Part shown: positions 11,068-22,029 of the stretch, in pieces
Layout: every line of letters begins with the position of its first letter
Numbering within the stretch: the stretch's first letter is position 1
NCBI GenBank assembly: GCA_023512835.1
Contig: CM042092.1
Location: 24,479,543-24,543,542 of the forward strand
Reading direction: 5' to 3'
Origin: Taxillus chinensis
Lineage: Eukaryota > Streptophyta > Magnoliopsida > Santalales > Loranthaceae
DNA: 64,000 nucleotides
Program-made: the position numbers and the translations under genes
The notes under the pieces: generated by a model
Databases searched by the model: none
What the model was told of the DNA's origin: nothing
What the model saw: only the letters and a program-made list of their open reading frames with translations

Positions 11068-12911
11068 TGTCACGCCCCAATTTCCTTTCACTTGGAAATG
11101 GGTAATGACCGCCTATGCCCGCACCCAAAGGGTCAAGGGGTTGGCGCAAACACCTAAAAGAAAAAGGACTTGACATGGGTGCCGTCCCAATCTTGTACAA
11201 CCAGGCTACATGCCACGGGGCATGCTCCTGCTCCCAAACCATGCATACAACCACAAATTAAATGATAATCATATCTCAATTTATTACATTTCAAAGGGGC
11301 TCAAAGTCTATTACAACTCAGTTGGGGAAAAACTCCTATCAAACCATAATATATTCTGTTTACAAACGATCCAAACCATAAAAGCACAATTCCACAAAAA
11401 CAATGAAATTAATAAAATCTTCAGCCTCAGTAGCCTACCACCACAGCTCTTTCACCTACCGCCTGCTAGACCCTGCAAAAGAACAGTTTATAGGAGGGGT
11501 GAGCAAACCATAGCTCAGTAAGGTTCCAGTCTCCCCTGACCCGTCCCACTCTACAATATGCGTGACAAGTCTATGCTTGTGCTCGTGTAGTGCCTAAAGC
11601 TAAACAGCACACATCACCAAGTAACACACCATTTACCTGTGCCCACACTGGAGGGTAGAGGACACCCCGCCACCACGGCGACATGACATACCTCACCCAG
11701 GCGAATGTTGCATGGTCACCAATGCAACATTTTCCACCCGAGTCAGATATGGCCATCACCTCCTCGGATGCCATACCTACCCTCAGGAATGGGTGCAGAC
11801 TTAGCCCACCGTCGTGAGTGCTACACCGAGACTCAGGACCGTAGTCCTGGCCAAATCTCAAAGGGGGTCCAGTAGTTATGTCTGGCCCATAAGTCATCTC
11901 AACCCACAAGTGTTTGGGTACTCATTCTCAAATGCAAGTTCACAGCATCTCAGCAAATACATTACAAGTACATCTCAGCAAACACAGCTCAAACGCAAGT
12001 GTAACTCAGTAATGCAACTCAGGCATACATCTCAACTCAGTACAAAGTAACTCAGAGAGCACAACTCAAATATATCAATGCAACTCAACAAGCATAACTC
12101 AGATATATCAGTGTAAATCAACAGTGCATTCAACTCATACTGTGCAATAGCATTCACTAACATTCACAGTTTACAGTTCTACCAACATAGGTGTTTTTGA
12201 GCTATTTTGGCAAATCTTTAGACAAATTCAACTCATGATTGTTACCCAAATCACTATATTTTTCACACAAGGAACTTCTGGCTAAATGGGGCAGCCAAAA
12301 GAAGCAAAATGAAGGGTGCACGTCATATGGGCCATATGACGTGCAGGGGTATTTTTGGCTCCCTACATTCTACACACCTCAGGGATGTCCGGGGTAAATT
12401 TTCAGGGTATTTGGACCTGCATGCCAATTGGGGATATGTCGTGCAAATTGGCGTGTAGCCATGTTTTTGCACAGTTTTCTTTGTTTTGTTATTCTAAAGA
12501 CTTCTCTTTAAAGAACCCACCTCCAATTCTAGTTAGTTTGTAAATTATTAGGCTTTAAACCTAAGATACCAGGCCTATTTTCAATTCCAGCCTCTACACT
12601 CATGCTTAACCACCCATCCAGACAAACCCAGGCCATCCAAATCAATTTTCCCTCAGATATCTATTGAAAATCTCACAATAAACCAACACGTGCTTATATA
12701 TATATAGGTATATACTTAGCATCATATCCATGACAGGTAAAAATATAGAATTTTGTGAGAGAGTTTCAAGGGTTGATCAAGAAATCCCTACCTCAAGAAT
12801 TTGGGAATACAACAGATCGTTGTATCCTAGCTACCTCGGCGCCTCCGGTATCCCGTCGTCAGCAGGAACCTCAGATCGTCAGCCTTGGATCATCTCCCTC
12901 CCTCTCTGGCC

Positions 12912-12948
<37 letters not shown>

Positions 12949-13377
12949 ATGGCTGCTAGGGTTTGCAAATGAGAAATCCCCTAATTTTTAACCCCTTTTT
13001 CTTTATATATTTTCCCACATAATCAAAACGACATAGTTTTGATTAAGTGAATCCCTACATCAAAACGACGTAGTTTTGATTAATCTAAAGCCTAGCATCT
13101 ATAAGCCTAAAGGCTAAGGTTTTCTAACCCATCTCTTAAGCTCAACAGCCCAATTCATTAAGCCCAACAAATATTAAAATAAATCCCTTAAATAAATATT
13201 ATTTACGATATGTGAAATTCCCAAAATACCCCTCAGGGCCTCGAACTCCAACTTTAGCCCAAGTATAGTCAAAATTCTCCATTTGATTAGCACATCACTG
13301 TTCTGATATTCATTCTCTAAGACAAGGTCTCTTACTTAAGGCTAACTCCAAGAACTCCTCAAATACGGGTCCTTACA
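11068..13377 (-). repeat. 5' LTR of element A
   Basis: In + orientation it starts TGTCACGCCCC and ends GGTCCTTACA, so the minus-strand LTR runs TGTAAGGACC to GGGGCGTGACA with the TG/CA ends of LTRs. It abuts the Met-tRNA primer site at 11053-11064, which identifies it as the 5' LTR. Inside are two ACGT-centred palindromes, a TATA box, a telo-box and a GA tract. The first 250 bp resemble LTRs B, C, D and E at 25037, 27274, 30221 and about 46215. At about 2.3 kb it is long. The flanking 5 bp at 13378-13382 (ATATC) should recur outside the window left of this element. Confidence 0.7.
12911..13080 (-). promoter_or_regulatory. LTR promoter block of element A
   Basis: Reading the minus strand there are two ACGT-centred palindromes (13059-13080 and 13021-13044; arms ATCAAAAC/GTTTTGAT), then a TATA box (TATATAAA, 13012-13020), an AAACCCTAG telo-box (12956-12964) and a long GA tract (12911-12948). 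This is a plausible U3/R promoter. The same order recurs in element H and, without the telo-box, in the Athila-type element. Confidence 0.6.
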
Positions 13378-13398
13378 ATATCCATAATTTAGGGAGAT

Positions 13399-14721
13399 TG
13401 TTGGATCAAACCTAGAATTTGGATGATACGGATAAAATCCTATGTAATTTGATTTGAGACATTGCATGTTTATTCTTAAGTTGTTGCAGAAGATATAATC
13501 TTAATCCAAATGTTCACTCGTGAGAGTAAAGCCGAGGACATGATACATAATCCTGATCCGGACAAACGTGAGTGTCATCAAACACTTAGTAAATAGCCAA
13601 GTCTACATTTCATACAGAATAAGGATCATTCGTGCGGACCAAACGCTTAAAGCTACGGACTAAGGAATTTGCATTTAACACCTTAGTGGACTAAGTCAAA
13701 CAGATACGGAATAGGAATCCTAGTCAACATCTAGCACGGAGTAAGAGACAGTTATTGCGGAATAAAAGGCTAAGTCTTCCACTCAAGCGGACTAAGGACA
13801 AGAAGACACGGAGTAAGAAATCCGAGTCTTCCATACATGCGGAGTAAGAAATGACTTGTGCGGAATAAGGACCCAAGTCCTTTATTCGCACGGAGTAAAG
13901 AAAATATATGCGGAGTAAGGAATTCAAACCTTTTACTCATGCGGAGTAAGGATGCGCTGATACGGAGCAAGCCATCTGACCTTTCAACTCATGCGAAGTA
14001 AGAAAGCGTTGATACGGAGTAAGCTCTCCTGACTTTTCTTTCATACGGAGTAAGGAAGCGCTGACACGGAATAAGGATTCTAGTATCAAAGTGACACGGA
14101 GTAAGTAACCACTAACACGGAGTAAGGATCCGAGTTTCATTAACACGGAGTAAGGAACTTTACGACGGATTAAGAAGATGCTACAAGTGGATCACACGGA
14201 TATGTGAACATAACTTTAACTGCACTTGGGAACTCGTGAAGACACTTATGCTTTACAAACCCAAGATCTTGAACTCTACATCCGCAACAATCAAGGCAGA
14301 GAGATTTCCGAAGAACAGTCAATGCTGCACGTTGCTCGAAAGAACAAGTTTTAAAGATGTTTTTCACAGATGACTATATATATTTATACTTGTATATTTT
14401 TATTGTGCACGCAAGAATAAAGTGTTTAACTGTGTGTATGCGCGTGTATATACAAGAGTTTATAAAGATATTTTTGGCTAGTGTGTGAGTAATTGTAAAT
14501 AGAGTGCTTGAGAGTTTTCAGTAGATCGAAAAGCTTCATTAGTTTTAATCTGCTATATTTTGTTGTATTTATCTCTTGATAATAAAATAAAATACTTCCA
14601 CTATTTGGTTATCTTCCGCATTGATTCTATCTCTTAACCTGGATAAGTGTTGTGCAGGAGACGAGCGGAGAGTTTTTGATTAGAGCCTATTCACTCCCCT
14701 CTAGGCTCCCAGGGACCAACA
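13399..14721 (+). repeat. Solo Ty1/copia LTR (same family as 56392-57511)
   Basis: Starts TGTTGGATCAAACC and ends GGGACCAACA. Both ends, and the run TTCTATCTC...TAGGCTCC near the end, match the LTR at 56392-57511. No primer site follows and no internal region precedes it, so it is a solo or truncated LTR. A clear 5-bp duplication was not found (GAGAT before, ATAGA after). Only 21 bp separate it from LTR A. Confidence 0.75.
13740..14165 (+). repeat. CGGAGTAAGG short-motif array in the copia LTR
   Basis: More than a dozen copies of CGGAGTAAG(G/A) or close variants (CGGAATAAGG, CGGACTAAGG, GCGAAGTAAG) at irregular 15-40 bp spacing. The other LTR of the family has a denser array at 56600-56910. 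Reverse-strand ORFs here are products of the repeat. A repeated element in the U3-side half of an LTR suggests enhancer units, which is inference. Confidence 0.75.
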
Positions 14722-14727
14722 ATAGAA

Positions 14728-15108
14728 GATCTGTTACTAGTTACTGTGTATTTCGTGTTGGAAATCTTGTTTCATGGAAAAGTAAGAAACAACATATGGC
14801 ATCAAGATCTCGTGCAAAGGTTGAATACAGAGTAATGACACATGTAGCAAGTGAACTAATATGGTTGACAATATTATTACCAGAAATTGGCTCACCCTCT
14901 TCACACGCCTCATTGTTGCATTGTGATAGTTAATCTGCTATTTACATTGCTTTCAATTCGGTATTCCATTAGAAGGTACGGAATAATGAAATTGAGCTCA
15001 CACACATCCGAACTGCCGATCTCTTTACTAAGTCTCTAGGAGGTACCGTGTATATCAACTTTATAACAAGTTGGAGCTATTTGACATATATGTTCCAACT
15101 TGAGGGGC
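14728..15108 (+). pseudogene. Ty1/copia RNase H C-terminus, broken
   Basis: Reading + from 14728: RRSVTSYCVF, LVSWKSKKQ, AKVEYRVMTHVASELIWL and LLHCDS, followed by a stop where the next residues of the catalytic region should be. After a frame change come remnants of HIRTADLFTKSLGG near 15000-15045. These are the known last motifs of copia RNase H. Everything upstream of this domain is missing. It is not from the SIRE-like family at 56392, whose 3' end differs. Confidence 0.7.
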
Positions 15109-15250
15109 TGTATTGAAAAACCAATTAATACATATACCATATAGAGTGTGTTATCATATTTGGTATTTTGTAATATGATATGTATGGATCCTTTGACGAT
15201 ATGGAATGATATAGAAAAATATTATTCCACCTCTCTCATTACCAGGTATC
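15101..15250 (+). repeat. Copia polypurine tract and 3' LTR remnant
   Basis: TGAGGGG at 15101-15107 resembles the AACTTGAGGGGG tract that precedes the 3' LTR of many copia elements, and TGTATTGAAAAACC from 15109 would be the LTR start. The far end is not clear. It appears short or truncated. Confidence 0.4.
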
Positions 15251-16490
15251 AGGGTCAATATTTGGAAGTTTTGATTAATTAAATGCGAGCTTAGTATGAA
15301 GTTGATGTAGGTTAAATTTACTATAATGAGTCTTTTTAGCTTTGATTTCACTTGCAAGATATTAGGAAAACCTATAAAGTTTTTGGTTGGTGAAAAGTCA
15401 ACAATGAATTGCATGCATTATCCTCCATTTAAGCTTTTTAGATTTACAGTTGATTATAGATAGAAGAATTCTTCTCAAAATGATTAGTTTATAATTAGAT
15501 TGTAGTGTTCTCTTACACAAGTTGAATTCCATTATTTGTTATGCCGGTGCTTTGAATACTATTTTTTTTTTGCATATTAAAGGTTTTAGATTCAAAATAT
15601 TTTTAAAGAATATAAATTCTACATGTGATCTGTGACATGCACTGTGTTATGTGTTTGGATTGGCATTCGTGAGGGGTAATTCTAGTCAGTTAACGTCTAA
15701 TTGATTAGCCTAAAGTTGCCTATATATTGCATTCAATGACATTTCCCTCTGTTGAACTTGCCAGTATTGCTCTGGTATGTTTTAGAAGCTTGCAAAAAGT
15801 TACCGCCTTTTCAATTTTTGACATTAGTATTTTTTTTTGTCTTTTTACTAAAGCATCTTCACAATATGATTCAAATTCTAAATTGACTTGTTCAGCAGCA
15901 AATCACAAATAATTAATTTAGATGACGAACCAAGACAAAAAAAGCTAAAATATTAGCTTTAACATACCTTACCCCAAAGGCATTTCGTTGCATTTCTTTA
16001 CTTATAAAATTGGCCTACTAACTTGTAATGTGCCTCAAAAGTCAAAACAAAGCTATTGCATCTCAGGTTTGAAACACAGAGGCCTCACAGAGAACAATGG
16101 AGGCATGATTAGTGATGATTTTTACTCTTTGATGATCATGTGATTGTTTATCAGTGATATAGTTCATTAGCAATTAGCACATCTATGGTGACATGGGCTT
16201 GAGGGCATGGTGGCTTTTCAATGTTTCCAAATAGAAGTTCACTCATGCAATTGTAGTTGATGAGTGTACGCTTACTAAGTGTTTCTGTTTCTTAGTTGTT
16301 GAATACATTTGTATGTTCATTTTTTCCATGCCATCTGATCCTTGCTATGCAATTTTGATGTTGCAACGCTTATGCCACCTCATATAACCCTTGGTAATGA
16401 GTCAGCAAATGGATGTGTTTAAAGGCAAGCCGTTGATTATCCAATTTGGTCGAAATACTACATGAACCAAAGCAAATTAAGTTAGGATTC
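15250..16490. other. Intergenic DNA, no supported feature
   Basis: AT-rich sequence without a convincing ORF, repeat boundary or RNA gene. A TATA-like string (CCTATATATTG) lies at about 15718-15728 with nothing recognisable after it. Confidence 0.5.
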
Positions 16491-17600
16491 TAATTCTACT
16501 AATCAATGAGAAGGTTTGAAAAAACGGGATGAGGCCCCCTTGAGGCGCCGCCTCGCTCGCTTTGGCTCCAACCCATGGGGAGGCGCTGCCTTGTAGCCTG
16601 CCTCCACCAACACTTGCCTCGTATGGGTGAGGCGGATTGAGGCAGCTCATTCCGCCACCTCAACCTATATCTGAGATGAGGAGCCCGCAATATAGACTCT
16701 ACAAAAATATAAATAGGACAAAAAACACAATGTGGCTAACCTAATCTTATCATCGCATCGAAGATCGAAAGTCGCTTCTCTATCGCCATTAATCATCATC
16801 GTCATTGTTTATGTGAACAATCGAAATAGCAGTGTCATCGTCCTAGTGTTGTCGTTCGTCATCAATCGTCATTTAGTATCGTCGTCCATTGTGGATCGTC
16901 ATCCAACATTGTTGTCCAGCGTTGTCGTGTGTCTAGCATCCAATGTCTAATCGTCGTCCAAGTGAGTTTACTATCACGTGATTTTTTTTAAATGTTAAGT
17001 CATGATTTATTTAAAATTTTAAATTAATTTTATTTTGATTATTATCACACGATTTATGTATAAACCGTTGATGATTTATTTATTTTGATTACTATCATTA
17101 ATTAATTAATTAATTTTATTTAAAATTTTAATTATATTTTTTTTTGTAGATTTAACTTACTGTCTGTGTAATGGCAAACAATCAAGAGAAGAATGCTTAA
17201 AAATATGAAAATGAAGTAAAATTGGATAAAAAATATATAAATATATTTGTTATATTTTTTGTGAAAAAAAATGATGGGAGAGATATTTTGATTAAAAGAA
17301 TATTTGACCGCTAAAAAAAAAAATTTGTCATGTGTTCGAAAGTTATACGAGAAGTTTGAAATGAAATAAAAAAGAAATTTGAGGAATCAGGAAAGATAAA
17401 AAAAATGTATCAAAGTTATAGAGGAGATGATTAATAAAATACAACATTAAGTTTGTTAATTTTATTTTATATATTTTATATATCTTTTAAAATGAATTAT
17501 CATCGGTTAAGGTGGCTATATTGTGGCGCACGAATAGTGCCATGGTCATTGGTTAGTGTGAGGGCGCGTGTTTGTAGTGCAGTCATGTACATGTCTGTTG
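16491..17600. other. GC-rich block followed by AT-rich DNA
   Basis: 16520-16690 is GC-rich with GAGGCGCCGCCTC-type self-complementary strings. 16740-16960 is rich in CGTC/ATCGTC repeats. 16980-17480 is very AT-rich with homopolymer runs. The pattern suggests an old DNA transposon or repeat, but no TIR, target duplication or conserved domain could be identified. Confidence 0.35.
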
Positions 17601-17814
17601 CTATGGGCTGAGTTTGGCTGTGAAAATTATGATTCAAAACATACAAAAGAAACTGCCCTTGCACACCTCACAGGGATGCTTCCCACCCTTTTAAAATGTT
17701 CAAGAATTGTTACAATACACATTTTGGCATGAACATAGCATATGTAGCAAGCATACTCTTACAAAAAAAAAAAAATGGGTTGCCGTTGAATCATGGGCAA
17801 GCCATGAGCTATAT

Positions 17815-19544
17815 CTAATGCCAAATACCCAACGCGACAGCAATGCAGAAGAGCAATAGAAGTGCACCGTCTTTTCCGGGCAGTACATCCGACCTTTAAG
17901 AAAACAAAATCAGGATGTAAAGAAAAGGGTAACCGAGATAAGCGGAACCAAACCAATTTATGAGGAGATTAAACGTAACAAATCAATAGTTTTTGTTTTT
18001 TGTTTTTCTTGTGAGAAGCGTTTCAATCTTTTTAGTTCATGTTCCAACATACGTATCCCAATATATATATATATACACACGAGTGTGTGTTCGTACCTGA
18101 GCTTCTTCTTGGATTGGAAAATATATGACATCAAAGGGGGAAGAATACCAAACAGGAAACAGTTGGCATAAACACCAGCAAAATCAAGAGCCTTCGAAAA
18201 AGCGGATGGAAAAAACGATGCTATCAGAGTTGAAACAGTCAGCACCAGTGGCGTTACGAAACCACCACCATTTTCTAGTGGTTTGTCTGCTGCGCCACCA
18301 GGAAACAAAGCTCTCCCTGCATTTCCAAGCCCACCGCCAGTTGCTACTTCTGAAGAAGAAGAAGAATATGTAACAAATCCAACCCTTCCAACATTCCCGC
18401 CGGAGACGACGGCGGTGGACACCCCTGAAACGATCAAATCTAAGGTGTCCACAAGCTGCTTCGGGAAGCTAACACAGTAACCGATCAAGCTCGTCGCCAA
18501 AGCCGAGAAAGCAAACAATTGAACCGCTGTCGCCGCGGTTGACGATTTCACAGACAGCAGCAACGAAATCGGATCCGAAGACGAAGAAGAAGCTACCCCG
18601 GAAAGCCCCAAAACGACCAGATTCCACGACAGAACCATGATCAAAGGAACAACGCCGCCGACCAGGATAGCCCTCCTGGCTTCGGCAATGGTGTTTCCGG
18701 CGATTTTGCAGACCAGGGGAGTGATCACATGGAACCCAAGGGTGAGCACGGTGACAGGCACGGCCGGCAGGATGGACCAGATCCTCCACGCGGACGGGGA
18801 GCCCAGCAGGTTGGTCCTGCAGGCGGCGGAGGACGACCCGACGCCGACGAGGGCGGCGATGGAGAGCAGCATGAAGAAGCACAGCGCCCGGTTGGCGGCG
18901 TCGATGGCGGCGAAGGGGAAGAAGAATATGACGGCGCCGACGGCCAGCGGGCAGAGCGAGTTGGCGGCGAGTGGAGTCAGGGAGGGGAGGCGGTGGGAGA
19001 CTATGGATCCAATGCCGGAGACGGAGGCCACGAGGAGGGCGAAGTTGAGGGAGGCGTAGACGAGGGCGACGAGGCCGCCGAGGCGGGTCCCCAGGGCCTT
19101 GTTGGCCAGGGCGGTGAAGCTGACCTCCGCCGCGCCGTCTTCTTCCATGACCGCGAAGCTCAGCTCGGCGACCAGGATGATGGACGCAATGACGTAGACC
19201 CATGAGGAGAGGATGGCGAGGGTGGAGAGGAGTGGGCCCGATCTGAGGGTCGCCGCCGGCAGGCTAAGCATTCCGGGCCCGACCGCCGTGCCGACGATCA
19301 GGCCCACGGCCCCCCAGAAGCTCTTTTCTTCTTTTTCTCTGCTTTTGGTTGTGTTGTTGGGTTTTCTTAGGAACTCCACGGCCTCCGCAGAAGAAGAAGA
19401 AGAAGAAGAAGAAGCGCAGTGGTGGCGCCGAGGACGAGGAGTAGCAACGAGGAGTCGGTGTGGTGGTGAACTACGGTTCAGGAACGCGAAGAAGGGGTGG
19501 GACGAAGACGAGCGTAGTTGGTGGTGGAGCTGCTGCTGCTGCAT
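17815..19544 (-). CDS. Tryptophan/tyrosine permease-family transporter, probably plastid-targeted
   Basis: Spliced CDS complement(17815-17893, 18097-19544): 1527 nt, 508 residues. The frame stays open across a GT-AG intron. Residues 1-60 are rich in Gln, Ser, Pro and Arg with a run of eight Ser and few acids, as in a chloroplast transit peptide. From residue 77 about eleven hydrophobic segments follow (roughly 77-97, 105-128, 158-182, 198-215, 219-240, 254-278, 292-315, 335-360, 427-450, 455-477, 488-506). The first holds GTAVGPGMLSLPAA, the glycine-rich signature of bacterial Trp/Tyr permeases and their plant homologues. Family proteins carry aromatic amino acids across membranes. Substrate and envelope location are inferred. 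The Met at 19544 was chosen because 42 upstream in-frame codons (to 19670) look like leader sequence and the transit peptide starts here. A Ser/Gly-rich loop (391-426) is unusual in length. No neighbouring gene shares the unit. Confidence 0.88.
17894..18096 (-). other. Intron of the transporter gene
   Basis: 203 bp. Donor CAG|GTACGA at 18096, acceptor TTCTTAAAG at 17894. Joining gives a seamless frame from KKKLR into SDVLPGKDGALLLLF and a final hydrophobic segment ending in TAG. The intron holds a short TA repeat (about 18061-18077). Confidence 0.85.
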
Positions 19545-19757
19545 TTGAGTCGGGTAAGTGAAAGGGAGGTGGGTTTGAAGTGTTCGAGTGTAAACATAGT
19601 GAGATTTTCCAATTTGTTTGGGCAAGTGCGTGTGTGTGCAGAGGCAACGAATTTGTGTCGCGGAGCACACTCGCTCTCGCTCTCCAAAACACTAACCAAA
19701 TAGACCGCCGCTTCGAAATCCGGAACCGACTGGCTGCTCTGTGCCTCCAATTTGTCA

Positions 19758-19770
19758 CTCCCATTTATTC
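19758..19770 (-). promoter_or_regulatory. Possible TATA-like element of the transporter gene
   Basis: The minus strand reads CGAATAAATGGG about 220 bp upstream of the start codon. A pyrimidine run (about 19826-19850) lies further upstream. No stronger TATA box is present in the first 400 bp. Confidence 0.25.
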
Positions 19771-19929
19771 GTTGACATTGGTTTCTTCCCCTGCTAATGC
19801 TTCTTCCACACCATCCGGACTCTCTTTCTCTCTTTTTTTTTTTTTTCTTTTGCGTCGAATCGAATCATTCGTAGTTTCGTACAGCCAGGGCCCAATATTG
19901 GGTGGCCGTGGCTTCGACCTACATGCCTC

Positions 19930-21365
19930 CTAATCCGATAATTATCGACTGGGTCGGATGAAATCATCTCGATAGTTGTTTCTGTTTCAACACTGTTTTT
20001 GCGTAAAATAAATGCTCTAAAATACAAATATAAATAACTTCTGAGCATTCTGAAACATATCATGGGTGAAAAATAATTATAGCCTATAATTGGATGCCAA
20101 TTGGGTTACTGTTATTTTGTTTGTCATAGCTCTACATTTCTAATTTGTTTTCCCGTTATAATTATTTTTTATACGAGAAGTGTGTTAGAACATCTCCGAT
20201 CATAATAATAATAATATGTATTTTATTTTTACATATTTTCTATCTCAAATAATACTTTTAATTTCAACTTTATTTTTATTAAAATAATATTTTATTATTA
20301 TATTTTTAATATAATAAATTTTCATTTGAAGAGAGAAAAGATAAAAGTAATAAAATAATATGTGCATAATAAATAGTGACTCTTTGAAAATAAAGAGTCA
20401 TTATAGCATTTTGTATATATAGAGAGTCAAATAAATAATTTATAGGAGCTTATTTTTAGTATTTAGAGAAACTCCTACAAGCTCTCTATTATTTATAAAT
20501 ATGTAATCAAATGTCAAAAATTAACTCCAACAGACTCTTCAGCCCACTCTTTACATTTATATATTGTTACATAAACTCTTTACAAATGAAGAATTACTAT
20601 TTATTATTTATATAATATTATATTATTTTTCTTTTTCTCCCTCTCAGATGCATCTTTTCTTTCGCTCTCCATCTCCTCCCCCTCTTTCTCTCTCTCCTCT
20701 ACATCTCTCTCCTTGCTCCCCCTCCCCCTCACCCACCACCGCTACGCCATCTCTCCACGGCTGCGCATAGCCCCCATAGTGTTGCTAGGAGGCAGATCAG
20801 GTTCGACTCGGCCGCACACTGCCCCATGGCGTTGCTGGGGGGCAGATTCGACTCGGGCGAGCAGCTTCACGAGATTTGGGGGGGAGATCTTGCTGCAGGA
20901 TGTTTGGAGTGTACATGCTTAGACGAGGCAAATAGAAATAAATTATTATTTTAATAAAAAAAATAATTTAAAGATTGTTGTTGGAGTTAAAGTTGTAAAA
21001 TGGTTACTCAAAAAATTATTTACATATAGAAATAATTTAAAAACTAGTATTTGATATGCTTTTAGCTTTCTATTTGTAGACGATAGAGTCTGGAATTACT
21101 CTTATAAATAACTCTAATACTACTTATTATTTTATTTTTATTTTTATTAAAATAATATTTTTTTATTATATTTAACTTTTATTTACTTTCTTGTGAGGAG
21201 AGAACACATGTGATAAAAGAGAAATAATAATATTATATAATATAGAAAGTAAATAATCCATCTTTACAAATGAAGATCAATTATAACATTAAGAAATAAA
21301 AAGTGTATTAAGTAGTATTTTGGAACTTACCACTCTATCAAGAATCTTTTAGAGATATTTTAAGA
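19930..21365. repeat. AT-rich block with two related ~150-bp segments
   Basis: 20262-20412 and 21130-21290 share runs such as TTTTTATTAAAATAATATTTT and a similar second half (gagagaaaagataaaagtaa versus gataaaagagaaataataat), each ending near ATTATAACATT/ATTATAGCATT. Between them is a pyrimidine-rich and then GC-rich stretch (20640-20900). This may be one old DNA transposon or two MITE copies. No clean ends were found and no gene is supported. Confidence 0.4.
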
Positions 21366-21375
21366 GTAATGCTAC

Positions 21376-21521
21376 GTACAAGTACATTGTAGAGGTAATT
21401 CGCACAGGGGCATCTTCATTATCGTTGGATTGATATTATTATTTTTTAAAATTTTTTATTCATATTAATCCAACGGCAAGGAGAGTGTTCCTGCACAGAT
21501 TACCTCTACAATGTACCTGCA
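21376..21521. mobile_element. Foldback MITE, about 150 bp
   Basis: The left arm GTACATTGTAGAGGTAAT (about 21382-21399) and the right arm ATTACCTCTACAATGTAC (about 21500-21517) are perfect inverted repeats. The homology continues inward, with CGTTGGATT on the left and AATCCAACG on the right, and an AT-rich loop between. The hairpin covers nearly the whole unit. No flanking duplication could be assigned, so the superfamily is open. Confidence 0.65.
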
Positions 21522-21734
21522 AATAGATTTTTCCATATTTTAATAGGTTGTACGACTATCTTAATATAATTAGTTAATAAATATGAATTAGTTTTTTTAA
21601 AAATAAATTTGCAATCTTGAAAAATAATGAATATTTATTTTTGTTAAAATAATTAAAATAATTGTTATATAAAATTATGTAAAAATAAATAAAATTCATT
21701 ATAAAATCAATAAAAAAACATATTTGTTGTAATA

Positions 21735-22025
21735 ATGTCACTATTATCCAACATAAAATTTAAAAGAAACCTGGCAAAAGGGATCATCGCAATCTCTAAT
21801 ACAATTAACAACAAAGAAGGAGTACAAAAGAGGTTTATATTAAGGCTTATAACAAGTTTTAAGCCCTCTAAAAGAGCCCTAGTCTATGCTTCATTAGAAG
21901 AAATAGGGCCAAAATTTGAGAAAAATCTACTCAAATCACCCCCTATCACGAATCCCCCCCTCTCCAGCTCCCAAGAGGCAAACGGAAGAGCCATCACAAT
22001 TTAATTTAAACTTACTCTGCAATAT
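21735..22025 (-). pseudogene. LINE-type RNase H domain remnant
   Basis: The minus strand reads KFKLNCDGSSVCLLGAG, then GGIRDRG and GPISSNEA, a stop, then TRALLEGLK and ISLNINLF. KLNCDGS...GGxxRD...EAxxxALLEGL is the pattern of RNase H domains at the end of plant non-LTR retrotransposon ORF2 proteins. The stop replaces a residue just after the catalytic glutamate region. The rest of the LINE is not recognisable. Confidence 0.5.
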
Positions 22026-22029
22026 AGCT

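Larger units (their letters stand above)
1..13377 (-). mobile_element. Chromovirus-like Ty3/gypsy element A, 5' part
   Basis: In minus orientation the order is a 5' LTR (13377 to 11068), a primer-binding site for initiator Met-tRNA, an untranslated leader, and the first codons of gag at 72, which run off the left edge. A second retrotransposon (420-10972) splits the leader, so the two halves (11067-10978 and 414-73) must be read together. The LTR terminal signature (TGTAAGGACCC at the start, GGGGCGTGACA at the end) and the Met-type primer site fit Del/Tekay-like chromoviruses by general knowledge. No pol is in the window, so lineage is inferred. The 3' LTR must lie left of position 1. Confidence 0.65.

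Noticed and set aside
12730..12972. + ORFs with long Ser/Leu runs
   Set aside because: They translate the (CT)n tract of LTR A. No domain and no coding signature.
13724..14146. Overlapping minus ORFs rich in SLLRM/LTPY strings
   Set aside because: Translation of the CGGAGTAAGG array. The 'protein repeat' is an artefact of the DNA repeat.
16520..16690. GC-rich self-complementary block as a possible RNA gene
   Set aside because: No tRNA, snRNA or snoRNA signature was found. It may be repeat debris.
18469..19205. Long ORFs overlapping the transporter exon in other frames and on the + strand (for example 18729-19205, 18469-19203)
   Set aside because: High GC content of the exon opens shadow frames. 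The encoded Arg/Gly/Glu-rich proteins have no domain, while the minus-strand permease frame is conserved and spliced.
21735..22004. 89-codon + ORF
   Set aside because: It is antisense to the LINE RNase H remnant, which has recognisable motifs on the minus strand.
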